Shown: positions 43,682 through 54,297 of the stretch, piece by piece
Position numbering within the stretch: position 1 is the stretch's first letter
Layout: every line of letters starts with the position of its first letter
Assembly: GCA_029962745.1 (NCBI GenBank)
Contig: CM057157.1
Coordinates: 22,748,088-22,812,087, forward strand
Length of the DNA stretch: 64,000 nt
Reading direction: 5' to 3'
Origin: Echinometra lucunter
Lineage: Eukaryota; Echinodermata; Echinoidea; Camarodonta; Echinometridae
Program-made: the position numbers and the translations under genes
Notes under the pieces: generated by a model
The model's database searches: none
Seen by the model: the letters and a program-made list of their open reading frames with translations, nothing else
Told to the model about the DNA's origin: nothing

Positions 43682-44027
43682 CTAAGAAAAAAAGGTTCAA
43701 TTTTTCACCCTTCAAGTGCAACACTGGGAGCTCCTTTCTGGGTGCAACTTTGCACCCTAAGAAATTTTGTGAACCTTTAAGGGTGCAGTTAGCTACATTT
43801 TGCACCCTAAAGGTGCAAAGTTGTACCCTTTAGGGAAAGTGCAAATTTGCACCCTTTTGAATGCAATTTATGCACCCATAAAGGTGCAAACGGGCATTCC
43901 TGGGTGCAAACAAGAACAAAAAGGGTGCATTTTTGCACCTTTTTCATGTAGGGTGCAAAATTGCACCCAAAAAGGTGCCGCCAGTGTTGCATTTAGGGTG
44001 CAAACTTGAACCTTTTTTTCAGTGTGT
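43682..44027. mobile_element. MITE with GGGTGCAAA motif array
   Basis: The left end, AAAAAAAGGTTCAA followed by AGTGCAACACTGG, is inverted at the right end as CCAGTGTTGCAT followed by TTGAACCTTTTTTT. The interior consists largely of GGGTGCAAA and TTTGCACCC in both orientations, about 15 times. It lies within the 41605-44190 element. Confidence 0.78.
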
Positions 44028-44189
44028 GAGGTAACTACCATAAGATGTACTGAAATGGACTGAAACTTTCACTGTTTAGAATTAAGGGTTTTTTGTGTGT
44101 GATTTCTTTATATTTGTTCAGAATGAAAGGGTTGTTCCATTTTAATGACCTTTTAAAGATGCAAAAATCGTCCGAAATGTAACGTCCGT

Positions 44190-45174
44190 AACGCTGGAAC
44201 TGCCCATAAGTTTTAATGTTATTTTTTAACACTTTAACAGAACTGCTATTTCTAATCACTTGAGGGAAAGTATTCCATATTGACGGTCCAGCATGAACGA
44301 AGGTTTGCTCCCTCTCCCCTACTTTGTATTAAACCTAGGAATAACAAGTAAACCAGAGTTTTGAGAACGTAGCAATCTAGAGGAAATGTAATGGTGATCA
44401 AGTCAATGTTGTACTGCGGAGCAGAGCCATAGCAAAAGAATCTTTAAAACAATACGTTCTTCTACGGGCAACCAATGGAGTGACTTGAGAACTGGTGTGA
44501 TGTGGCTGTGCTTGTTGGAAAGGGTCACTACACGAGCAGCGGCATTCTGTAATTTTTGTAATTTTTCAAGCAAGTTGTGAGGCAAACCGAACAAGAGGCC
44601 ATTACCAAAATCAAAACGAGATGGGATTAAAACGCAAGTAATTTTCTCAGTGGCACTACGGTTGAGATATTTGCAAATAAAACCTAAATTGCGAAACTGA
44701 TAACGAACTGATTTTGAGACATATTGAATTTGTGCAGACATTGTCATATTTGAGTCGAGAAACACACCAAGGTTACGGCATACATTGGATAAGGTACTTT
44801 CATATCTAGCAAGAGTAATTGAAGTGATGGAAATCTTCTCCAACTGATTCTTAGAACCGTACATTACACATTCACATTTAGCAAGATTTTATTTTAGTGA
44901 ATCTGAATTCAAACAATTATGAACATCGTGTATACAGTCATGTCTCAAGATTGTGGATAGCGCTCACTGCATTGCTCTGATTTGGTTTGAAAGAAGTATC
45001 ATCAGCATAAATATGATAAGAAAGAGAATGGTGATGAAAAATATTCTTCAAACCGGTTAAATACAACGAAAACATGGTGGGCCCGCCCCCAGAGCCTTGT
45101 GGAACTCCGCATGTAAGAGGTGAAAAATCTGGCATTCTCGTCGCACTCTTGCTGGTCAGGAGTAGCCTCGGTTG
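44190..45174 (-). pseudogene. Decayed CR1/L2-like LINE reverse transcriptase, C-terminal half
   Basis: In the minus direction: SPLTCGVPQGS (RT), YHIYADDTSF (catalytic YADD), a frameshift, KCECVMYGSKNQLEKISI, CRNLGVFLDSNMTMSAQI, LLEKLQKLQNAAARVV, LKSLHWLPVEERIVLKI, then in shifted frames SFMLDRQYGI and NSSSVKVLKNNIKTYGQF near 44200. Several frameshifts and stops break it. It begins abruptly at the TU-like foldback (45175) and its 3' UTR is cut off by the 41605-44190 insertion. Confidence 0.8.
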
Positions 45175-45931
45175 CGGTGACGCGACATAATGCTCCCGCC
45201 GACAATTGCTCCGGAAAATGCGACAAGTGCTCCGCGACAAATTAATGCTCCGGGACAATTGCTCCGCCGATATTTGCTCCGCCGACATTTGCTCCGGCAA
45301 CAATTGCTCCGCCGACATAATTTTGCTCTGCCGACATTTGCTCCAACGACAATTGCTCCGCGACAAATGCTTCGCCAAGATGAGGGTATTACGTTTTCAT
45401 ACTTGGTCCCAGCTCGACTGACAATCAAGAAAAAAAAAAAAAGAAAAAAAAAAAAACCACCACTATCGAAATTATTGGAGGGAGGATAAAATGATAAGAT
45501 AAGGCCTGTAATCATGTTTGCACCCCCCCTTCCTGCCCCCGATTGCCCTTGGTTTCATGATACAAGTATTTTTAGGCAGGAAAAGTCTAGAGCAAAAGCG
45601 AAACCGGAAAAAATCACAGTGTACACGACACTATACAAATTTCGCATCTCTGGAGCATCTGGTGACTTTGCAATTATTGTCGAAGGAGCAAATTTCGGCG
45701 GAGCATTTGTCGCGGAGCGCACTTGTCGCGTTTTTAGAAGCAATTGTCGGCGGAGCAAATGTCGTATTTTCGGAGCATAATGTCGGCGGAGCAATTGTCG
45801 GGGGAGCATTATGTCGCGGAACAAATGTCGGCGGAGCAAATGTCGGCGGAGCAATAGTCCCGGAGCAATTGTCCAGGAGCACTTGTCGCATTTTCCGGAG
45901 CAATTGTCGGCGAGCATACGTCGTGTCACCG
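45175..45931. mobile_element. TU-like foldback element of 15-bp repeats
   Basis: The left arm (45175-45375) and right arm (45680-45931) are arrays of a 15-bp unit, GCTCCGCCGACATTT and variants, in opposite orientation. The tips are CGGTGACGCGACATAATGCT and the inverse ending CGTCGTGTCACCG. The centre (about 300 bp) is unrelated and A-rich. This matches the architecture of sea urchin TU elements, whose outer domains are 15-bp tandem repeats (established literature, recalled). No target duplication was found: the left flank is LINE RT sequence and the right flank is an ORF1-like remnant. Confidence 0.8.
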
Positions 45932-45934
45932 TGT

Positions 45935-46175
45935 GGCTCCATAGTCTACCAATTTTCTGTGTGCCCATGATTTGCGAGGAAGGCACAGTTTTCAGGAGGG
46001 CTTTATATACTTTCTGACTTTCCAGGTCTTTTTCCATAACATGGGGTACATCTCGATGTTTAATGAATACTGGCTTACTGGTGTTAGAGTCTTTGCCCGG
46101 TATTTACCCTTGATTCCTGTTGCATCCCATTGGCGTCCATAATACAGCATGTTCCAGATTGTCACGAAACATTAA
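45935..46175 (-). pseudogene. Retroelement ORF1-like remnant
   Basis: The minus-strand frame reads SKPVFIKHRDVPHVMEKDLE, then SQKVYKALLKTVPSSQIMGT and QKIGRLW, and is cut off by the foldback element. VYKALL, GTQKIG and LW fit the RRM-like part of ORF1 or zinc-knuckle proteins of retroelements, as remembered. Short and truncated, so tentative. Confidence 0.4.
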
Positions 46176-46359
46176 TAAATGTATCGATTTTTCTGTTTCA
46201 ATTCTATAACAAAAATGTCAGGCGGCACAAAGTTGATCTCATTATTCTAGAAAACAAGGAATAAATCATCTATAATTTGATTAAAGAAAAGTGAAATCAC
46301 GAAGAGTCACTGCGGAGTCTTCTAAGTAGGATAAAGCCCGGTTTGTTGCGCATGACTGC

Positions 46360-46915
46360 AGGTGGTCTACACCACACTCACAATTGTCTGCGCACGGATG
46401 GGACACATTACACCACTGGCGACTCCTGGACCAATGCTCTCTGCTTTACAAGATTCACTATGGACTAGTCAGCATGCCAATGCCAGCTGCAGTCACCCCA
46501 GCAACATATCTTGCAAGGAAAGACCATGCACTGAAGTTTGCTGTGCCAAAATCGTCAATAGACTCCTACAAATATTCCTTCTTCCCAAGGACAATCCGGA
46601 TATGGAACCACCTGCCTGGCGAAGTTGTATATACAACTGGACTACCAGCATTCAAAGAGGCTGCGCTCCCAATTATTAGAAATCTGCAGCCTCCAACTGG
46701 ATCTCTTGTTCTTTAAGATGTATCCAGATTTTTACTTGCACAGCGCACTCTCTTTTTATTGTAAAATAGAGATCTTCACTATGACACCTCTTCACGACAT
46801 ATTGCTAAGTTCATTCCAGTTTAGCTTTTTGGAGCTGCAAAAAGAATTATTTCATCAAGTATCAAGTATAAACCCCTGGGATAGCATAGAAACATACAAA
46901 ATGAAAGGAAGTATA
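46360..46915 (+). pseudogene. CR1-like LINE 3' end
   Basis: The frame at 46384-46716 encodes GWDTLHHWRLLDQCSLLYKI, HYGLVSMPMP and SFFPRTIRIWNHLPGEVV, then TGLPAFKEAALP. This is the usual C-terminus of CR1/L2-type reverse transcriptases (LxxRRxxxRLxxLYKIHxGLV; FFPRTIxxWNxLP). It ends in-frame and is followed by 3' UTR-like sequence up to the MITE at 46916. The rest of the element is missing. Confidence 0.78.
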
Positions 46916-47148
46916 CACTGTAAAAACATAACTGTAGAATTTACAGTGAATTACTGGCAACTCTGTGACAGTAATTTACTGGGGTTTTTTTTCTTTACAG
47001 TATTGTACTGTTTATTCTACAGAAAAACTGTAGGAAGCAGTAAAATAGAGTATTTAACTGTAAATGATATTATTTACGAAATTGACAGTGAATTACTGGC
47101 AACTCTGCTGCCAGTAATTTACTGTAAATTCCTACAGCATTTGCAGTG
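46916..47148. mobile_element. MITE with CACTGTAAAAA ends and internal duplicated palindromes
   Basis: It starts CACTGTAAAAAC (preceded by TA) and ends TTTGCAGTG. The inner arms (CTGTAGAATTTACAG; CTGTAAATTCCTACAG) extend the inverted repeat. Two direct copies of CAGTGAATTACTGGCAACTC, each followed by its own inverse, sit inside, so each half can also fold. Confidence 0.75.
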
Positions 47149-47675
47149 TGTGTGGGGGAGGGGGCTGATAGAAATAGAGATGATAAAATCGATATAAATA
47201 TAATAAGAATTTTGTATTTTTATTGCATACAGGAGATACATTTTTTAGAAGCTTTTAATGTCTTTAATATTTTGGAAGGTAGGAAACTTGTTTACCGACA
47301 AATTCCGAAAATGTATGGTTCATAATTCTGTTACTGAAACAGTCTTCATAATTCGAAACAGTTTCATAATTCTGGAAATTTAACAGAAACATTTTTTTTT
47401 CGGGATAAAGAAAATTAAGAATAATGAATCCTGTTTCATTTTCTAATTTTATGAAACCCTGGTATTGGATAATTTTTTCAATGAATTATGAATTTTCGGA
47501 AACTTCGGGCAAGGGAGGGCCCTCCCCCCCCCCCTGTAGTATCTGAAATTTACTTAATTCCTTCTAGTCCCTTCATGTTTTACGATGAGCTGGGGTAATA
47601 ATAACCAAGTCCTTTGGAAGCTCATAGAGACGTTATATTATAATGTGATATGCGCTATACAAGAACTGTATATTA

Positions 47676-47730
<55 letters not shown>

Positions 47731-47831
47731 CATTATTATTATTATCATTATTATTATTATCATTATTATTATTATCATTATTATTATTATTATTATTATT
47801 ATCATTATTATTATTATCATTATTATTATTA

Positions 47832-47865
<34 letters not shown>

Positions 47866-47966
47866 CATTATTATTATTATCATTATTATTATTATCATTA
47901 TTATTATTATCATTATTATTATTATTATTATTATTATCATTATTATTATTATCATTATTATTATTA

Positions 47967-48003
<37 letters not shown>

Positions 48004-48032
48004 CATTATTATTATTATCATTATTATTATTA

Positions 48033-48068
<36 letters not shown>

Positions 48069-48069
48069 G
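47676..48069 (+). repeat. ATT microsatellite with ATC-marked higher-order structure
   Basis: About 400 bp of ATT units. Seventeen units are ATC instead, and a GC variant ends the array. Distances between the Cs are 15,15,15,27,15,15,33 then 15,15,15,27,15,15,36 then 15,15,36. The array is thus two and a half copies of a 135-138-bp unit, itself made of a 15-bp unit. Reading frames through it are artefacts. Confidence 0.95.
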
Positions 48070-48119
48070 CATTATTATTACTATCAAAATTGCTTAGCAA
48101 TATGACTTTAATATAATTT

Positions 48120-49560
48120 TAGGTATATGAGTCAAACAAGAGTATTACAAGAAAATTTGTTTACATTGAATGATTATGAAAGTAAGTAAGTATAACTGTT
48201 TTAAAACCGTTTTCTTGTTAAAAGAAAAATAATATAACGTAAGCCAGTTTATCCCTGTTGCTAGTCTCTGTTATACATTTCAATGCAGTCTTTTCTGCCG
48301 TCGATTTCGGAAACTGTCTCTGTAGTTGGTTTCTTTGTCACATTATTTTTTGCATTTTAATAATAAAAATATTAAACCTGAGAATATCTCGAATGAGCTG
48401 TCACAGCATGAATCTTCACAAAATATAACTCCATTATTTTAGCAGAATGTGGATAAATCAGACACATTAATGACGTGTTACTAGTAGTAATATTGCTGCC
48501 GAGGTAGCAACATGTCTTCCACACAATGAAGGATTTACAGTTACCATTATAACCAAAACATATTTATTCATAACACATCACATTTGAAAAACGACGATGA
48601 GTGTCTCCAATACTTTTTCGCCTTGTCAACATAGATGAAAGGGATTTGCTGTGGACACGCTCAAGATAAGGTTATAACATAGAGATATATATATTAATTA
48701 GGATATCTCTATGGGCTATAATGACTGAGCGATGCTCATAAGATTATTATCTCATGAGCGGTGTGTTTTCAGCGCACACACAAGAAGCAAGGTCGTGTTG
48801 AGTTCAGGAAGTGCTAGTTTTATAACGTTCTCTTTGAGCAAATGAATTTTTTTCATTTCAGAATTTTATGCGTGAAACAACCATTATTCCATCTAAACAT
48901 TATTCATCTATTTAAGGTCTCAACAAAAAGTGATTTAAGATTATTCATCATTATGGATGTAGCAAAAGATTTAAAGACCCCTCCCCCTCCCCCACGGACG
49001 CTACTGGGTATGTACAACCTCCAAAGTGATACAGAGATTGGCAAAAATCTGTTGTGAAAATTGAGGGCACATCTGAAATTTTGTGGTTAGCAACAAAACA
49101 ACAACAACGAAATTAATGCTAATAATAATCAGTTTCATGATATGTCAAAGGTTACAAAGTCGAAAGGGGGTGCCCATCTCTCAGAATTTCGGCCATGGTA
49201 CAGACTGATACAGGCGTTTAAAGTCCTAGTAGGTCTAAACATTCGATGTAGTTAAGGGGTGAGGGGCTTAAACCCTCCCCAGGAGTTCGAACTTCCCAGT
49301 CTTCTGTGAACTATCATCGTGCTCCTTTATTTGGTGATCTCGTTGTACCTGCGACGATTTTTTTTTCACAGGTGGTGCAGAGGGGTGCCCGTCACTGTCA
49401 TTCTAAAATTTATTAAAAAATCAAACCTTCAGCACGATCACCTGCACCCCGCACACCCCTGAAGAACTTGGGGGTGGGGGAGGGTTGCTGCAGTACCCTC
49501 AGCACCCTTGGCTCCCCATAGGGCTTGACTCCATTATTAAACTTATAAAGTGATAATAAT
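48120..49560. other. Intergenic region
   Basis: No gene or clear repeat structure was recognised. Isolated short frames have no domain. Confidence 0.4.
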
Positions 49561-49569
49561 GTACAAGGG

Positions 49570-50660
49570 GAGAGCGGGGCTAGTTCGCCCAATGGGGGCA
49601 AGTCCGACCACCACGTGATTCTCAGCTTTGCGATGATTGGACGAATCTTTTGTTGATGAACAAACCACAGTACGTAACATACAAAAGGACGAAGAAATGT
49701 ACCCTTCTATCAAAAAAAAAAAAAAAAAATCACTGCAAAAATTTCCATTTCAAGTCCGGTGTGTATTTTTTTTCCCATTTACATTTCTTGTATTTACCTG
49801 TATACACCAATGAAGACAGTAATGATAGCTTTTGTTGTTTAAAAGGTATGGTATTTGTCTATCGAAATAATGTAGTAAGCAGGTCCGCACTGTTTGTACA
49901 TTTTGCTTAAAACGAGATAAAAAGACAGTTACTTCCCCTGGAACTAGTTCGCCCATTTTTGACGGGGCATTTACATCCGGGAGGCGGACTTGCCCCATGT
50001 GGAGGGGCGAACTTACCCCCACTATACATAGGAATAGTCCTACCGACTTGGGGGTATATGCCCATCGTTCCTCACACCCCCCCCCCCCCCGGTTATGCCA
50101 GACTCGGGTTAATTTTTTTTCCTCATGATTTGTGGCTAGATTAAGGGGCTGCATACTAGACACTCGATCGATCGTTGCTAATTAAATATAATAATTAAAA
50201 AAAACCCATTAAACCTCTTCTTGCAGACCTTTTTTTAGACCATGATTCGATTGGGGAGCGCATGCCCCCAAGCGCTCCCCCTTTAAGCCACTAACATGGG
50301 CTCATAGATCAGCTTTGTCGTTCCCATTTTGTGTTAGAATGTATTTCATTGGTTCTTGTTTCTTTCAAATAAATGTTTTGATGTGTTATAAAACAGAGTA
50401 ATTTGTTTCAGGTAAATTGTTTCCTTATTGACAGGGCGAACCTACCCTCCTTAACCGGTGAACCAGCCCCAGGCGGGGCAGGTTCGCCCTTTGTTTAAAA
50501 TTGTCTTTATTGTAATTTTTTGTGAACACTATGTACCTGACCCCAATAAAATCGTGCTATCAGCTGGCTAATACCTCCGCCTCTCAACATGAAAAGGCAC
50601 GAACTCTGTGCTTCTGGAATGACGTCACTAAAAGATTGAGAACAAAAATAGGGCGAACAC
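49570..50660. repeat. Region with repeated GGGCGAA/TTCGCCC motif
   Basis: Six copies of GGGCGAA or TTCGCCC occur at 49584, 49948, 50005, 50434, 50483 and 50651, mostly within GGGGC(A/T)AGTTCGCCC-like contexts. It is probably one or two related non-autonomous elements. Exact ends were not resolved. Confidence 0.45.
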
Positions 50661-50675
50661 TATAATATTTTGGAA

Positions 50676-51184
50676 TCTCTCTGCTGAAATAAGCTGCTTG
50701 CTGCGTGAAATCATCTTGTTTATAGCTTTTACGAGCGAGAGTAGCGAGCGACCGAACGAAAAAATTGGATTAAAAAAAAAGATCTATAGGCACTGAAAGT
50801 GTATCTATTTTTAGGTCAACTTGACGCTCAATTTCTTGGAGTGATATTCAGTCTTGGTAGTATTCTTAAGATTCTATGAGTAGAATAATAGTATAACAAT
50901 AGATCGAGACAAATGATGCAACCCTTTCCCTTCAAAATAATAGTAATTACCATCGGCATTGGATAAGATACTTAGATGCGAGCGAGCAATCCCTGTTTCT
51001 CGTCTTCTTTCTTTTACCCAGTTTTTCGCCTTCTTTTCACTTTCCTTTATTTTTTTCTTTTCCTTTCTTTTCCTTTTTTTCTTCTTTCCTTTTTTTTTCA
51101 GTTTGGAATTGGGGGGAGGGTCTAACTGATATCTATCCCCCTCCCCCTCCCCGGATCGACACCCCTGCCACGCAGTGCCGCCCT
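50676..51184 (+). mobile_element. 5'-truncated relative of the 53302-55081 element
   Basis: It aligns in order with 54515-55081: CTGAAATA-GCTGCTTGC, GAAATCATCTTGTT, GAAAGTGTATCTATTTT, TTTCTTGGAGTGA, ATTCTATGAGT, CATCGGCATTGG, TACTTA-ATGC. It ends GTGCCGCCCTT, compared with CTACGCCCTT in the other copy. Confidence 0.75.
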
Positions 51185-52180
51185 TGTTGGTGCTGTACAG
51201 GGCACACATTTCTCTCTCTCGGAAGGCATACTGTGTACGATGGTATCTCTGTCTTTTTTTGTAATGCTTTTTAGCCTTTATTCAGATTTTCCGACAATAC
51301 AATATTTTTCTACATAATAAACATATATAGTCAATCAAGAGAGAAATCTTATTTTCATTCATTATAAACCAAAGAAAAATTTATATATATAAAAAAAAAA
51401 AACAATGCAAAATCTGCAATCCGAACATAAATTTCAATATAGTTAAAAGAATAGGTGAAGGTGCTGCTTTGTAACACTTAGAATACATACGTTTTCTTAT
51501 CTACAAAGGTGAAAGGTGTTGGTGCTTCCTGATCCCTGAGAAATGAAATAACACATATTTTTTTATATATATAATAAACATGTTGCATTGGTTTTAATTT
51601 CTAGATATCATTATTATACAATCGGGTCTTGAACAAATAGAGGCTTGTAACCATACCATGTCAAAAATTTTGTTTTAAAAGAAATAACTAGTAACAATAA
51701 TAACAAATAAGTGTAAGGATCAATAAGAAAGTTAGGGAGTGGGCAGGAATTTTAAAATTATATAATCGGCCCTCCTGCCTTAAGGGGTAAAATTTTCCCA
51801 TTTTTAATAATGTATTGCCAATTTATCCTTTATTTTTGCTTTTTCATATTCAACTTTTTTGGAAATCTCTACAGCCTTACATATTTCTTATTTTCTTTAC
51901 TGCTTGGAACCCTTCCTTTTTTACGACTGCTGTAAATCATGTATTTGACCAAAATAAGTACATGATTCAATAATATATTATCTTTCATATTTTCTCTAAC
52001 ACCAAGTAATACATCAACCCATTGCATATTAAGAAACTTAAACATTTTTAAGCTGTGCTGACAAACAAACTCGTATAGCGCCATCTCTTGGCCTCTTGAC
52101 TTGGTTCACATCTTGGTAAGACGTTGCAGGCATGGCATTGCTACGAACGCTGTGGCGTCCTCTATATCACGGCATTGCTA
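51185..52180. other. Intergenic AT-rich region
   Basis: No gene recognised. It ends in a GGT repeat and a G18 tract at 52180-52216. Confidence 0.45.
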
Positions 52181-52587
52181 GTGGTGGTGGTGGTGGTGGG
52201 GGGGGGGGGGGGGGGTTACTAGCACATTGGCTGTACCCCTCTTGAAATCTGAATGGCATATCATAAGTACAAAATACAGAGGAGAGGCATGTGAAGCTTT
52301 TCTTGTGTTATGTATTGTTTTCTGAATAAAATCTGGTGCCCTTATTACAATCTTTCATCTACAGTCATGCGCTCTATTTCAAGAAATGTCTCGCTGATTT
52401 TATTTCATTTATTTACACTTTTTAAAACAGAACTTATGTGGTCTTCAAATTTTACTACCAAGTGCAAAGTGCCATGACTCGCAAAAAATACTGTACTTGT
52501 TTGATGATCATGGTTGTCGATCTCTCTGTACCTTTCTCTCTATACCAAAATTAGCAAAATGAATTCTTTCTATCGGTGTTTCTTGCA

Positions 52588-52588
52588 T

Positions 52589-52624
<36 letters not shown>

Positions 52625-52635
52625 TCACACACACA
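52588..52635 (+). repeat. (CT)n(CA)n microsatellite
   Basis: CT dinucleotides switch to CA dinucleotides with one TCA interruption. A further CT run lies at 52834-52857. Confidence 0.95.
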
Positions 52636-53301
52636 CCCTCACACTCTTCCCCCTCCCCTCCCCTCCCCTCTTCCCTCCTCTATCATGTCTTTCTCTATAT
52701 CACTTCTCTTATTAAAATTGTATCCGTGTACTATCTTCATTTTCGAAGCACATTAATTTTGGTTCGTCCACCCCGCTCCCCCCATCTCACTCCAAAACCA
52801 TAACAACCAAACCTCACTACATAATGACCCATACTCTCTCTCTCTCTCTCTCTCTCCATCGGAACAAACTTAATTGATAACTGACACTGTTTTTAAGGGT
52901 CATAATGGCTTGTTATTGTCTGAATGAAAACATGCTAATTGAAAAGAACATTTAACTTGAATTGTCTTTTAAACAGAAATTGTCTTCCACTCAACAAATT
53001 ACTGCAAAAAGGATTTATAATCAGATCTCGTTTCCCCTGCATCACGCTTTTGATCTATAAAGTCGGCCTCTAGTAATGAGCAGACGATAGGCTTATAATA
53101 TAACAGTATATCGTTGAGGATTCAAAGTGATCACTTCATTATCGTTTGATTAACACTAAGCAGTTGAAATCACAGATGTAATTTCTGGCACTGTCAGCTA
53201 GCTCCTAAAAACCCACTTGTTGTTTCACCCAATAAGTGTCTGGGCTTTTGCTGACATTAACCAAACTTGCTTTTTCACGCCTAAGCCATTATAACGTCTC
53301 T

Positions 53302-54211
53302 AAGGGCGTAGGCTGGTTTGGGCATGGGGAGGTGCACATCTTGGGGAGGCGGAACTAAAGTTTAGGATATCATAACCAGTGGCGTACCGTGGGTCAACGC
53401 ACTGAGGGGGCACCGAGTGGAAAAGTGTGTGAGGGTGGGTGTGCGCGTGTGCGTAATATTTCTATCATGTTAACAATAACAACAGCAATCTTGAAACAAG
53501 GTGTCTTTAGGGACGTGAAGCGTTTTTAGATTTCGGGAAAATGACGCCTCCTGCTAGATATAAATATCACCCTGGTTTTTTTCTTTGAATATTGCGAGCG
53601 AGCGAAGCGAGCGAGCCAAAAATTACAGCTTTATTTTCAATAAAAGACGTGTTATTTTGTTATCAAAATATACTATCGGACCTCTATAGACCTATTTATT
53701 ATGATATCTCAAATTCATATCTGGTTACCTCGCTGTCAATGACTCTTATTTTGGCACGTTCCCGGTCCATTGATGTCCAAAACCACCTGCTTCTAAACAT
53801 TACGAGCGAGCGAAATTAGTATAACATTGTCAGCATATTGAACATCTAAATCATTCTTTCGGTCACCTCGCTCGCTCAATTCGTTTGCTTTCCAAAACCA
53901 TGAAATAATTATTTAATGCTTTCAGCAAATTACTCTATGGGTCTATGAAACATGTTAATTCTTTATTTGGTCACTTCACTTGCCGGTTTGAATTGCTTTG
54001 TCAGACTATTAATATAAAACGAGCGAGCGCATGAGAGAGGAAAATGTATACTCATTTTCATTGTAGAAATGTTATTTCGTGATCGAAATATGCTATAAGC
54101 CTGTAAGATATATGAATAATCTATTTGATCACCCGTGTGCTGTACCTCACTCACAGTCCGAAACCATTTAGTTTTACCAGCAATGAAGGTTAGCGACTCC
54201 CCCCCCCCATA

Positions 54212-54297
<86 letters not shown>

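Larger units (their letters stand above)
41605..44190. mobile_element. 2.6-kb element with repeated AATGTCCGTAACG motif
   Basis: Eight copies of AATGTCCGTAACG or its inverse occur at 42398, 42549, 42574, 43193, 43433, 43455 (variant), 43652 and 44180 (variant). A 345-bp segment is directly duplicated (42160-42505 and 42950-43305). The boundaries show GGACAATTCCATG at the left and an inverted TGGAACTGCCC at the right, both at the edges of LINE sequence, which suggests an insertion. A 75-codon frame at 41624-41851 has no recognised domain. A separate MITE is nested at 43682-44027. Confidence 0.45.

Noticed and set aside
45175..45931. CRISPR-like array
   Set aside because: The repeats are contiguous 15-bp units without spacers, in inverted arms, in eukaryotic DNA.
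45190..45970. Several overlapping frames rich in Ala, Gly, Pro and Arg
   Set aside because: They are translations of the 15-bp repeats of the foldback element.
47585..48116. Long open frames of poly-Ile, poly-Leu, poly-Asn and poly-Tyr
   Set aside because: They are translations of the ATT microsatellite in different frames and strands, not genes.
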